Of a DNA stretch of 64,000 bases, positions 1-12,100 are shown piece by piece. How positions within the stretch are numbered: position 1 is the stretch's first letter; every line of letters starts with the position of its first letter. The notes beneath the pieces were generated by a model, which saw only the letters and a list, made by a program, of their open reading frames with translations, did not search any database and was not told the origin of the DNA. The DNA comes from Sphaeramia orbicularis (Eukaryota > Chordata > Actinopteri > Kurtiformes > Apogonidae): positions 19,245,995 through 19,309,994 of the forward strand of contig NC_043965.1 in assembly GCF_902148855.1 (NCBI RefSeq), written 5' to 3'. Both the position numbers and the translations under genes were made by a program.

Positions 1-625
1 ATGGAACAATGAATTCTGCTGTCTACCAGAAAATCCTGAAGGAGAACATCCGGCCATCAGTTTGTGTCCTCAAACTCAAGCGCTCTTGGATCATGCAGCA
101 GGACAACGATCTGAAACACACCAGCAAGTCCCCCTCTGAATGGCTCAAAAAAAAAACAAAATTAAGGTTTTGGAGTGGCCACGTCAAAGTCCGGATTTAA
201 ATCCAATTGAGGTGCTGTGGTGTGACCTTAAACGGGCAGTTCATGCTAGAAAAGCCTCCAATATGGCGGAGTTGAAACAATTCTGCAAAGAAGAGTGGGA
301 CAAAATTCCTCCAGAGTGATGTGAAAGACTCATCACCAATTATCGCAAACGCTTGATTTCAGTTATTGCTGCCAAAGGTGGCACAACCCGTTATTAGATT
401 CAGGGGGCAATTACTTTTCACATAGGGTGAGATAGGTTTGGATTTTTTTGTCCCTTAATAAATTAAATTGTCATTTAAAAACTGCATTTTCTATTTCCTT
501 GGGTTGTCTCTGAGGGATATTAAAATTGGTTTGATGATTTGAAACCTTTGTGTGTGATAGATATGCAAAAAAAAAACAAAAAAAAACAGAAATCAGGAAG
601 GGGCAAATACTTTTTCACGGGACTG
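1..625 (+). mobile_element. Tc1-like DNA transposon, 3' part with right inverted repeat
   Basis: The window opens inside a Tc1/mariner-type transposase. Readable pieces are QQDNDLKHTSK (a catalytic Asp block) and, after a frame slip in an A-run near 147-160, [12 protein letters not shown] (second Asp block leading toward the catalytic Glu). A stop codon at 316-318 interrupts the C-terminal part. The element ends with a terminal repeat whose reverse complement reads CAGTCCCGTGAAAAAGTATT, followed by the TA target dinucleotide at 626-627. The 5' half lies outside the window. It is an inactive remnant of a plain cut-and-paste transposon. Confidence 0.9.
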
Positions 626-627
626 TA

Positions 628-2420
628 TTATGACCAAGGTTCTCATAATTGCATGAAAGGGTTAATGGAAAAACCGACATTACTTCTGACTTCTGTTTTT
701 TCAACATTTAGTAAATGCCAGTAAAGTTTTGCGCAGACGTCCAGTGGAAAAGCGACTACTGAGACATATAATAGAGGTATAAGACACCACTAAATAAATA
801 AATAAATAATAAAGGGTTCCACTATGTACACTTTGTACACAGCACACATTATCCAGAGTCAAGGTGCATTTTCAGCTGTTCTACATAAGAAATAAAAGGA
901 TGCCATACCACATTAAATTTCCCTATTGATCCATTCAATTTGAAAAATATGACATCACATATAATTTGCCAAAAGGGGGGGGGGGGGGGTTGTCATTCTT
1001 CCAATTTAAAAGAATGAGTCGCCGTGCTAAAAAGGAGGATTAGGCTATACTATTTAACTGTGGCCTTTGTAGAGGGAGATCTTCTAATGGTACGCCAAAG
1101 GAATTGTGTTTCAGTAATTTTGTACAGGTTTTCTCATTTAAAGGGTTATACATCTCATCTGATACCAGCAAAATAACAATCAAATGAATCAGACAGCAAA
1201 TAAATGAATTTTCAAATTACAACTCATGAGTGTCTATTTCATTACAGTTTAATATGTGAGCAATGCACCAGTGTCAAAACACATAAAAGCTGCGCATCGC
1301 CTCGAAACAAATAGACAGATAATATAAACGTGATTTGTTTTCACTTATCTCTTTATAATGATAAATATGGAGCAGATGACCCCGATAAATGATGAAAGAT
1401 TAATAAACATGTTTCTCTGGGGACCGTGATGCTGTTTTGCCAAGAGCAATACAACCAGCTTCACAGAACATGGACTCACACAGAGATCCCACACTTAAAA
1501 ATCCCCACTCTGAAGGCATGGGGACGGGCTAAGAATAAATATTGCACTTCTTATATTGATCTTTACTCTGGGTATATTTTTCTGAGAAGATTTTACGTTT
1601 AGTCTACATTTTAAGACAAATATCTGTTTTTTCTAATCTTAACATTTGTAAAACAGGCTTGTTACTTTAGCGTTAATCCATCTGAGGGGAATTATTGGTA
1701 CATCGTCTCAGCATCAGGACCAATTTCAACCTAAATGGACTGAAAATTAATACATACTGTATATAAAATGATCCAGTGGTGCATCCTTCATGAGTGTCAA
1801 ACAAAGACAAAAACACTGAAAAAGACAAAATGAGATGAAAATGTATGTCTTAAAAAAACCAAAAGTGATGTAAAAGATAAAAAGATAAGATAAAGATAAA
1901 AAAAAATATTAAAAATACATAAAAAACATAAAACTATATAAGAGAGGTAACAAAAAGAAAACTGCAAAAAAGATGTAAAAAGTCAAAAATGATGTAAAAA
2001 GATGAAAACAACCTAGAGATGTAGCAAGACAAAGATGGGGGTACTGGACCCCAGAGGAAAGGCATCATAAAGTTTTGAGTTCTGTTGCATCCACTGAAAA
2101 CTCATTTGCAAATCAGACAGAAGATACAGTTCAGTATTTTCAGTGGTTTGACAGACGTGAGGTTCATTTACCTTTGCACAGAAATGGCTCTTATATTTTC
2201 TGCTTTTATACTTTGACAACCTTTCAGAGGCTGTACTTTTACTGCAGTAAAAGAAGTTGAATCAGTAGTTACTTTTACCAGTCTTAATTATATGTGTTTT
2301 ACTGCAGTATAGTAAGCATTTAGATGATCAGTGGAAAACCAAAACATACTCTACATTAACCACAAGTTATTACATTAGTTTAACAATTCAGATTTTCTGT
2401 TCAGATTGGATACAGATGAA
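628..2420. other. Intergenic, no gene seen
   Basis: AT-rich sequence with a (TAAA) run near 790, a G homopolymer near 977 and an A-rich stretch of short repeats near 1855-2000. No reading frame with recognisable homology and no RNA gene was seen on either strand. Confidence 0.6.
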
Positions 2421-2430
2421 CTTCACTGAA

Positions 2431-3122
<692 letters not shown>

Positions 3123-4089
3123 CCTAATTCTCCTCCTCTGGGACCCAGATTCATTCAAAGTGTTAATGTGCTTGGACTTGTTTCAGCAGCTGAATAAACA
3201 GGTTTTCCTGGCAGACAGGAGGCAGGTGGTCTGTGTCCAGGCATTACATCATACTTCCTTTTACTCTCTTTTGCAGATTTGCTAATGTTGACATAAATCA
3301 CATAACCCAGGACATTGTTTCCTCCCCATCATCCCTCCTTTTACACAAACACAGGTCTTTTAAAACACTCAGAAGGCTCTGGGCATCAAATAAAGCAGTG
3401 ATGTGAACTTCAGTGTGACTGACTTTTCCTCCGTCTCACTGCACCTGACTGACTTCACCTGCTGTTAGCTCACCTGTCGGACACTCGCTCACACACCTAA
3501 AATCAGCAAAAGAGCAAATGCAAACACTTGAGTTACACTTTTACAGCCTGTGTGAGACTGATGAACGAAGCTTTTTTTGGTTGAAATCAGAGCTCATTTA
3601 CAGACTTGTGGAGATGAGCACCACGGTGCAAGAAGTGATGCTGGTGAGGGATGAAAAACTCCACTGTCGTGAAATGAGGAAAGAAACGACAGTTTTCCAT
3701 GTGGTAATTATACTTAAACAAAGCATCTGCAGAAACGGACTGAGATTCACTTAAATGGCACTAATGCTGTTGTAAAAGACAGACTCTGAAAAAGAACTAA
3801 TTTTCCCAAGGATATGCAATTATTTAAAAAGTACTCACCAAATATGTATTAATTGGTGGTGGAGTCTGAGTGTGATTTTATTCAAGTACATATTTAAAGT
3901 ACTAGTATTTTATTTGAGTGTTTTTATTGTATATACCTTTTTACTCCACTGCATTTGTTCAGATACTTTTCGGATTAAATTAGATGAGACTTTATTGATC
4001 CCACAGTGGGGAAATTCACTGGTCAAAGCAGCAACAGAATAAAGCACAAAAAAAATGTACACGCGTAAACATAGTGCAAAAGACAAACA

Positions 4090-4139
<50 letters not shown>

Positions 4140-4161
4140 GTGGTAATAAGTAATACAACTC
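3123..4161. other. Intergenic with a retroelement tail and an (AAT)n microsatellite
   Basis: No gene is seen. At about 3975-4085 the plus strand reads GACTTTATTGATCCCACAG and continues like the antisense 3' tail common in fish retroelements. A pure (AAT)n run follows at about 4091-4138. A related tail lies near 49.0 kb. Confidence 0.5.
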
Positions 4162-4169
4162 TATAGGAT

Positions 4170-4590
4170 CAGTGTTGGGAGTAACACAAAAGTAATGCAT
4201 TACAGTAACTGATTACTTTTTGCCATAATGGAGTAGTGTAAGGCATTACTAATCAATTTTCATTAATATTTTACTTAGTACATGTTCAATAGCGCCTCTG
4301 TTACAACACACTTCTTCCCCATAATTTAATTGATCAAATGAAAAAAAGAAAACAAAAAAAAACCATCAAAACTGTGAGACTTTCAAAAATGAATCAAAAA
4401 TGCTGCTTCTACTGCACACGTGCCATTTATAAGGAGAGTCTATATGTAACTCAAAGTAATACAAGAGTCATGTAACGCACTCCGGTTCTGAGACAGCAAT
4501 ATTATAAGGTAAGGAATTTATTTTAAATAACAGTAACAAGTAATCTGTAATGTATTATATTACAGTTTGGAAGTAACTTCCACAACACTG
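4170..4590. mobile_element. Non-autonomous hAT-like element, older of a nested pair
   Basis: The element starts CAGTGTTGGGAGTAAC and ends GTAACTTCCACAACACTG, so its ends are imperfect inverted repeats. The 8-base TATAGGAT precedes it at 4162-4169. The matching copy is at 5264-5271, displaced by a second element that inserted right at its 3' junction. Eight-base target duplications and CAG...CTG ends fit the hAT superfamily. No transposase is present. Confidence 0.75.
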
Positions 4591-4595
4591 TATAG

Positions 4596-5260
4596 CAGGG
4601 GTGTCAAACTCATTTTAGGTCAGGGGCCAAATCCAGCCTAATATGATATAAACTGAGCCGCACCAGTAAAATAATGTAAATAATAAGATAAGAACTTAGA
4701 ATGTCAACTCCAAACTTTTCTCTATGTTTTTGATTGAAAAAAGTAAAATTCTATAATGAAAATGTTTACATCTACGAACTGTACTTGAGCATAACATGAA
4801 CAAATATGAACAACCTGAAATTCTGAAGAAAAATAAGTGCAATGTCAACAATATTACACCTTAATTTATCATTTATACATGTGCATCAGAACTTACAGAT
4901 CACAGTGGATCTACAATTACACAAAAAATTTAATAACAGACAGAACGCTGGTAAAATTCCACATTCCAGACATTTTTGTAAAAGGCCAGTCCGTAAATGT
5001 AACCATTTTTGTGTAATTTCACTTTTTTTTTAAAAAAAACTAAAACGAGGAGGAATATTTGCAGTTTTCATTTTTTATATGTTATTATGGTAGTATTTTA
5101 CTGACCTGATCCACTTTAGATTGAATTGACCTAAAATGATTTTAACACCATTGATTGTTAATATTTTCAGTCTTATTTTCGCATTTTACAAATTCATCCC
5201 ACGGGCTGGATTGGACCCTTTGGTGGGCCGGATTTGGCCCACGGGCCACATGTTTGACAC
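4596..5260. mobile_element. Non-autonomous hAT-like element, younger of a nested pair
   Basis: It begins CAGGGGTGTCAAACTC and ends with GGGCCACATGTTTGACAC, the inverted form of its start, next to a GGCCGGATTTGGCCC block typical of a common fish hAT relic. It is flanked by CTGTATAG at 4588-4595 and 5261-5268. That 8-base duplication is made of the last three bases of the older element plus the first five of the older element's own target repeat, so it landed on the junction. No coding capacity was seen. Confidence 0.8.
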
Positions 5261-5814
5261 CTGTATAGGATACATACATATTTACATAGCAGTAGAATTG
5301 CAGTATTGCAGTATGTCAGACAGTACATTAGTAGAATAGTACATAACACAGCACATTAGTACATAGTAGATTATAACTGGGTTTATTTATCACATTTGTC
5401 TGGTGAAAACACTGTGTCATGTTATAAGCTGAAGAATGAATTGCTCCTTCATGGTTGGTGTTTAACAGCCTTCCCCTTGTTAGTCTAAATAAGTAAAACC
5501 CTCTTGCATTCACTGGAAAATACATTCTCACCAAGTTGAAAACTAGTTTCTTTTTCTGAGCTCATGAAGAGTTGACTTTTTAGAAATATGAGTTTCTCAC
5601 AGAACAGAGGAACTCCAAATATGTGATGATCTCAGAACATAAACATGATCAGTTGGTGTAGACTAAATTACCCCCAATTATATAAAGTAGCTAAAATGAG
5701 CCCAGCTTTGAAAAGCGGTGAAGTTCATCACATTAATACGTCAGTAATGTCAGTTTATTGCTCTGTGACAATGTTGACTTTTAATACTTTGAGTGTATTT
5801 TAACAATAAGGTAA

Positions 5815-6070
5815 TATAGACACATCAGTCATAACAGTATGACCTCTGACACAGGACTGGATAATTATGTCGGTTATCTCATTAATGTGGCACCTTTCAG
5901 TGGGTGGGATTTATTATACTGCAAGTGAACATTTAGTCTCCATGGTTGAAGCAGGTGAAAGTGAGCGACTTTGACTAAGGTCAGACTGTGATACTGGTTC
6001 AGAGCATCTCCATAACTGCAGGTTTTGTTTGGCGTTCCTGTTCTCTAGTGGTTGGTACCTGCCTGAAGGA
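5815..6070 (+). mobile_element. Tc1-like transposon 5' end, degraded
   Basis: The sequence runs from CATAACAGTATGACC through TCAGTGGGTGGGATTTATTA to a decayed helix-turn-helix (LSDFD-like at about 5965; QSISITAGF-like at about 6000). This matches the 5' end and transposase N-terminus of a Tc1-like family known from fish and frogs, recalled rather than aligned. The homology becomes unclear after about 6070. An inverted copy of the same end is at 7690-7930. Confidence 0.55.
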
Positions 6071-6384
6071 CAACTGGATCTCAACCCAGTCCAGCACCAG
6101 TGGGACCATTATATAATTACCACCTGTCCAGTAATGTTTAAGTTAATGTTTTGCTGCTGAATCCACTCTGATGTGAGATCCAGACTCCACCATGCAGATC
6201 CTTAAAGTCCTGGAAGTAGAGAAGTGGGGCCTCTATGGATCAGATTTATTTGTCCATCACCTCCCACAGATGCTCAGCTGTCCTGAGACTGGAATGTCCC
6301 TTTTCAGTCCATGTTTGGTGGGTACTAACCACTGCAGACCAGGAACACCCAACAAGACCTGCAGATTAGAGATGCTCTGACCCA

Positions 6385-6790
6385 GTCACTCATTGTCTCC
6401 AGAAAGAATCCTGAATCACAAAGGACCCGTAACACCCCCCTCATCATCTGTTCCAACTCCACCCGTCAGGAAGAGGCTACAAGTCAATCAGATCCCACAC
6501 CACAAGATTACTGAAGAGTTTCTGTCCCAGAGCTGTAACAACACTGAACTCCATCCTGAAAGCCCAGACAGTGGAATTATTAATTATTTTAACTTATTAG
6601 CTTAAATATGCAAGTCTTTGTGTTGTTTTTTTATTTTTTTTTATTTTATTTTTTTTTAGATTTTTACCTGACTAACTACTAAATTAATTGTGTCTTCTGT
6701 GTTATACAATATATTGTGTGATACTTGTATGTATATTTTTTAGAGTATCTTTTTTGGAGGTGCACCCAAATTTCATTGTATGGAAATATA
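6385..6790 (+). mobile_element. 5'-truncated LINE, 3' end
   Basis: One frame from about 6472 reads YKSIRSHTTRLLKSFCPRA and then VTTLNSIL, the C-terminal signature of fish non-LTR reverse transcriptase ORFs. It is followed by a T-rich 3' UTR and the tail-like CCAAATTTCATTGTATGG and ATAATGACAAT. Only the end of the element is present and it is not intact. The clade (Rex1/CR1/L2-like) is a guess. Confidence 0.6.
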
Positions 6791-6939
6791 ATGACAATCT
6801 AAATTGGCCATATTTGTTATTTATTTATTTGTTTGTTTGTTTTTTGTTGTTGCAGGGACAGCACACATGAATGAACATTCTGTAAATGTGCCACTATTAG
6901 CAAAAAAGCTGTTTTTCAACCGTTGTCCCTGGGTAAGAT

Positions 6940-7036
6940 GTAAATGGTCTGAACTTACATAGCACATTTTCTACACCTTAATGGTGCCCAAAGCACTTTA
7001 CAATACCTCACATTCACACACACACACACACACACA

Positions 7037-7079
<43 letters not shown>

Positions 7080-7250
7080 CAGTAGGTGGCTGTTGCCATG
7101 CAAGGAGCTGCCAGGCCCTACTGGGAGCAATTTAGGGTTCAGTGTCTTGCCCAAGGACACTCTGACATGTGGACAGTTGGAGCCAGGATTCGAAACGCCA
7201 CCTCTTCGGTCACTGGACGACCCGCTCTACCAACTGAGCCACAGTCACCC
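6940..7250 (-). mobile_element. tRNA-derived SINE, reverse orientation
   Basis: On the minus strand the head reads GTGACTGTGGCTCAGTTGG. Box A is TGGCTCAGTTGGTAGAGC (7224-7241) and box B lies within GTTTCGAATCCTGGCTC (7180-7196). These are the internal RNA polymerase III promoter boxes. The body then contains the fish SINE-like CTTGGGCAAGACACTGAAC and a (GT)n stretch. It is a retroposed relic rather than a functional tRNA gene, because the acceptor stem cannot be closed. Confidence 0.75.
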
Positions 7251-7474
7251 CAACAATATAAAGTGTAAAGTGCCAGCATTCATAAAATTAGACACATTTT
7301 AAAAATAAGGCTACACCCACACATTACATAGCATTAGTTCACATATACAGTACACACAGTTAACCTTTAAGTATTAAGTAACAAACACCTGGAGAGACAT
7401 TGGTGCATGGGCAGGTGGTCATGCAGCGCAAAACCGAGAAAACTTGATTCCAGTGAAGATGAATATGAACATGA

Positions 7475-7665
7475 ACAATTTACCTGGTTGTATGGCTGTG
7501 AATGTGAGAGTGATTGGTTGTTCGTCTCTATATGTCAGCCCTATGATGAACTGGCGACATGTCCAGGGTATACCTCACCTTCACCCATAGGTAGCTGGAA
7601 TAGGCCCCAGCACCACCATGACCCTAGTGAGGATAAAGCAGGTTCAGAAGAAGAAGAAATATGAC
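7475..7665 (+). mobile_element. SINE 3' body fragment
   Basis: It contains GAATGTGAGAGTGATTGG, GTCTCTATATGTCAGCCC and GATGAACTGGCGACATGTCC, then CCCTAGTGAGGATAAAGCAGG. The same body follows a tRNA-like head in the full copy at 44774-45126 and is reversed at 16.0-16.5 kb. The head is missing here. Confidence 0.65.
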
Positions 7666-7689
7666 AATTAAGTCTCTTATCTTATTTTA

Positions 7690-7930
7690 TCTTATCTTAT
7701 CCATCACCAGTTGGCCCCTGCCAAAGTCACTCAGATTGTTACACTGTCCATTTGGCTGCTTCCAAAACAGAAAGACCTCCTGAACTTTTAGGTGAAATTG
7801 TTCACCTGCCGGCAAAAAAAAAAAAAGTCAAAATACGTGTAAAGGGCCATTGTAATGAAATAGCCAATTTTATGACCACTTCAAAGGCTCATTAGTGTAT
7901 ATAATACTCATATATTTCTAGTTATGGCTT
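7690..7930 (-). mobile_element. Tc1-like transposon end, inverted relative to 5815-6070
   Basis: The reverse complement reads AGTGGTCATAAAATTGG, then ATTACAATGGCCC and later CTGAGTGACTTTGGCAGG, which matches the same Tc1-like 5' end seen on the plus strand at 5.8 kb. Either both belong to one element opened by later insertions, or two copies inserted head-to-head. The transposase is broken. Confidence 0.5.
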
Positions 7931-8985
7931 TGACAGAACTTTTACTTCTACTGGAATATTTTCACACGGGCATTACTGTTACTTTAGAACAGGATCGGAA
8001 TATTTCCTCCACGGCTGGTGACAATAGCTGCCAGTAGTTCACTCCAGTTTAAATAAAGATTGTTTAAAAACTCTGAGCTTTTGCCGTTTTAAGAGAAGCT
8101 ATGAATTGCCAACTGCAGCTTCAAGTCCTGTTGGGTGTAACAGACGTCTCAGAATAATGTAGAAAAACATTTACACTGTCAGGTTTAATTTCAGGGAAAA
8201 TTAACAGCTCCATATTGTTTTTTATTTAGGTGGCAAAAATGACAGATATTTTCCTTCTGCTAAATTACTTTTCTTGCATTTAAAACAGTGACATTGATTG
8301 AGAAGCTGTTCTCAGAGAATCAGCCCATGAGGAGCCTCAGGATCACAATGGCTCCTGTTGAGGCGTTTTGTGCAGCCCATTAATCCTCTACTGCATACCA
8401 GGCTGTTTCCCAAGATCATGCTCTGAATACTGAATGGCTGAAACATAATGTGGAATGAAGGCACTTCCACAAGTGCATTTTCTCCTCCTAAGACCTATTA
8501 TCTTATCTTAATTCAGAGTTTAAATAACTGAGACTTTACCAATAAGCTGCCATTACAAATTAGGCCTGTTATGGCTGATGCTGCACTTCTTTGCTGATAT
8601 GTTGACAGAGTTCTGCACATTTGTGTCTCATCTTACTGTTATCAAAATCAATACTGTATAATTAAACATTTTCCTATGTGAAGACAAATGTTTATGTTTA
8701 TGAAGGCATTCCTTTCAAAAGGAAAGACATTTTCTAGATCAGCTATCAGCAAATTCTTCAGTGCAATACCCCTTTCTCTCCTCCTGTGAGAAAACTTCCA
8801 AAGATGCTTTGGCCAGACGCACAAACACAACACAGAAGATGGACACACCACTGAACGCAAAGAGGAAATGGGCTGGGAGGATGTGAGTTTTTCCCAGCTT
8901 TCCCTTCGTTTGCTTACATGAGGTCACTCGAACATCAGGCTTAAATTCCAGAAAAAAGAAAAACTTCATATGAGTCAATATCAGT
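7931..8985. other. Intergenic 3' of MRPS27, no gene seen
   Basis: No recognisable coding exon. A minus-strand open frame at 8739-8978 has one hydrophobic stretch but no start context, splice support or family match, so it is not called. Confidence 0.5.
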
Positions 8986-8991
8986 TTTATT
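8986..8991 (-). terminator. Poly(A) signal AATAAA for MRPS27
   Basis: AATAAA on the minus strand lies about 165 bases downstream of the MRPS27 stop codon, a typical distance for a compact 3' UTR. Confidence 0.7.
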
Positions 8992-9154
8992 CAGACAGAA
9001 TATTTAATTTATTAAAAAAGAACAAAAGGCTGATAACATGTCATATGTACAAAAGAAACAGTGAGCAGGAGCTGGATGTTGGTGAATATTTGCATATACG
9101 TTCTCAGTACAGACAGGTGGATGATCCATACTCAGAGGACAGCTTTCAGTGTTT

Positions 9155-12100
9155 CTACCGTTTAGCTGCAGCCTTAGCGGCCAGTCGCTCTCGTTTCTCC
9201 TCTTCAGCCTTCTCCTTCATCTCCTTCTCCCTCAGGATCAGCTGCCTCTTCTCCGACTCCCAGGCCTGTACCCGGCTCTCATACTGCTCGATGTCGAGTT
9301 TCTCAGACGCCTCCAGGTTCTGCTGGGCCAGACTGGTCACTAAAGTCTGAAAGGAGGCGGTGTCGACTTTACCCAGAGACTCCAGCTGGCTGCTCAGCTC
9401 CTAGACAAGTAGGGAAACAAGTGACCTCACCAGTCAGAGCTTCATTTAAAGTTAACTTCACCTCCATTCTGTGTCGAACTCCACCAACTACATGATTATG
9501 AACAGTGCTACAAAGTCCGAAAGAGGCTCGATGTTCAGGTGTGAATGTGTGATAGAGTAGTTTAGGACAAAGAATCACAAGACATAATACAAAGAACCAG
9601 ATGAGGGGCTAAGTTTGGGTTTTTGTACAGCTTTACTAATTTCACTTTAAGTGAGCGTAAACCTTAAAAGGACCCTTAAAACATACCAGACTTGCATAAC
9701 TGACAATTCTGTGGTTTCCTCCATCATTCAGCTTGTGTTACTGGGTGATTTGGGTGTTTTAAGACATTAGTTCAGATCCTGACAAAGGCAGCAATAAAAC
9801 ACGTACTAATATAGGTGCTTCAATTCTCCATCAGAAAATCAGGAAAACTGAGGGATGGTTGGGCCACATATCTGATTTCACGGTACAAAGGGTCTTTTTT
9901 TTTTCTTTTTAAAAGACAAAACCAATCTCCCACTGTTAACTCTGCATCATGATCAAGGTGGGAGGGTGAAGGTTGATTTGCCGATTTTTATGTAGATTAT
10001 CACAAACATTGAAGTGTTCCATCACAGTTAAGTCGTATTTCTGCAAACCAAAGCTGTCAAAAAACTAAATTTTCTCATCATCATTCTCAAATGCTAAAAC
10101 AAGACTGATTCTAAGGTTTTTGTGTCATGATGAATAAACGTGGAGTGTCCATATTTTATTTTATTTTATTTTTTTATTTAAATGAAAAAAAGGTTGGTAT
10201 ACTGACAATTTCTATGTTTTTTTCTGAGCAAACAAGATATAAAATATGTCATGATATAATAACATAGAACTTTTTATGACCGGATCTTTATTTTATTTTG
10301 TGTCTAGTTTTCACAGCTTTGACTGAATGCCTCAACTAGTACTTTATTACTACTCAGGAGAAAAAGAACAAAAACCTCCTGCATTAGTATCATTTTGGGA
10401 TTCAAACTTTACTAGTCGTGTTTTGAGACACAGTCTAGAGCAGATTGTTTTGGTTTGTTTTTAAATGTCTGACGGACCTCCAGATCAGACTATAAACCAC
10501 ACTGACAAACCTGCTGTATAATTGCCATTTTGCAGACAAAGTGTGAGGCATTTTGAGGCAAGAATTTAGCCTCAGAATACCTTCAATACACTTCTCGTAT
10601 AAATTCTCCATGAGACATGACAGGAGGAAACACTGTTATCACTTGTTTAGAAGAAAACGGTCTGGGATTTAATTGCTGCAACAAACAAAAGCACACCTGC
10701 AATGAGTACCGAACACCCACCTTGAATCTGGACACATATTGAGGTAACTTTGCTCGTTCCGCCTCGTCTTCCTCGTCTACCGTCTCCTGCTTTTTGTCCG
10801 CCTCCTCCTCTCCCCCTGACTCGTCTCCAGAGCTGTCTGTGTCTGCAGTAGACGATAGCTCCTGCAAGATGTTGCTCACATAGTCGAGCTGAAAAGTAAT
10901 GTTTGTGTGTGAAAATGGTGATTTTAACATCATTTTAAAGGAGTCTGGGATGGCGGTTAGTACCTGAACAACCTTGATTTGTTGGAAACACTCGATATTT
11001 TCAAAGTTTTACAATGATACCACTCCAAGTTTGGATCATTACACAACAGACAAAGAGATGATTAAAGAGGCCGAGCACTGTACTTGACCACTCATCTCTT
11101 AATCTTAGGAACAGGTAAGATTAACAAGGACCCGAGGCGGCATTTGAGATGTAATATTTCCTCCCCGTCCTGTGGCTTTATCTGCTCTGTCTACATTATT
11201 GCGGTGCCTCTGTCTGACACAGACACTTAAGCTTCTGTTCTTTGATTCTCTCAGACATCCTCGCATGCTCCAGGCTCCTCAGAATCTCATTAGACATGGA
11301 CAAAGCTGAACAATTGAACTGGACAGGACAGACCGGATTAGAGACGCTACTACACCGGCTGTGAGTGTACACATATGTGTAAAAAAACACCAACAATATG
11401 ACAGCATGACGAAACACAGTTTGTGTTATGTTCCACCTGGAAAGTACAAACAGTCTTTTCTCTGCAGTGGGCTATTGATCCTGTTGGGTGACTGGAGACT
11501 GACTATTTAATGTTTCCATTTATACATAGAACGCTGTTTGAAAGAAAATTAAATCCGCTTTCATCTTGCGGCAACAGACTAACATTGTGGAAATTATCTT
11601 TGTTTGACGTCAAAGACACAGTCGGTAGAAAATCTCAATAACAGGAGTTCACCTCTGCACAAATACAGAAAGAAACCGAGCATAATAACATGTCTAACAA
11701 CCCACAGGCTCATACTTCTGACAAAATGTTCCCACAAAGAGCCGCAATAGAACAACCAGACATGAAAAGAGTCCAAAGAATTAGAACTAATGATTAAAAA
11801 CACACTTTGACCACACTTAAGATAATATAAGATATACATACAAATAGGTGACCTGAAAAATTAGTATTAAGTGCCTCAGTAAGGTTTCAGGTTCTCTGCT
11901 AATGCCTTATCTCCCTTAGTATTAATTAGTATTAATCTATTCTACTTCTAACAAAATATTTTCACTCATTTGTCATTTTGATGATGATGTTAGAAAGCGC
12001 TCCTAACATGATGGTCCCAAAGCTCCAGAACAGTCGGGATCTGGTGACTTTGAAGTCCATAGCATGTGATTAACATTCTGTTCAGACCCATCATCCATAT

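Noticed and set aside
7180-7241. tRNA gene on the minus strand
   Set aside because: Boxes A and B are present, but the acceptor stem and anticodon arm do not fold and a SINE body follows.
8739-8978. Minus-strand frame with a hydrophobic stretch (AHFLFAFSGVSIFCVVFV)
   Set aside because: It starts upstream of the MRPS27 poly(A) signal, has no recognisable family or splice support, and looks like chance.
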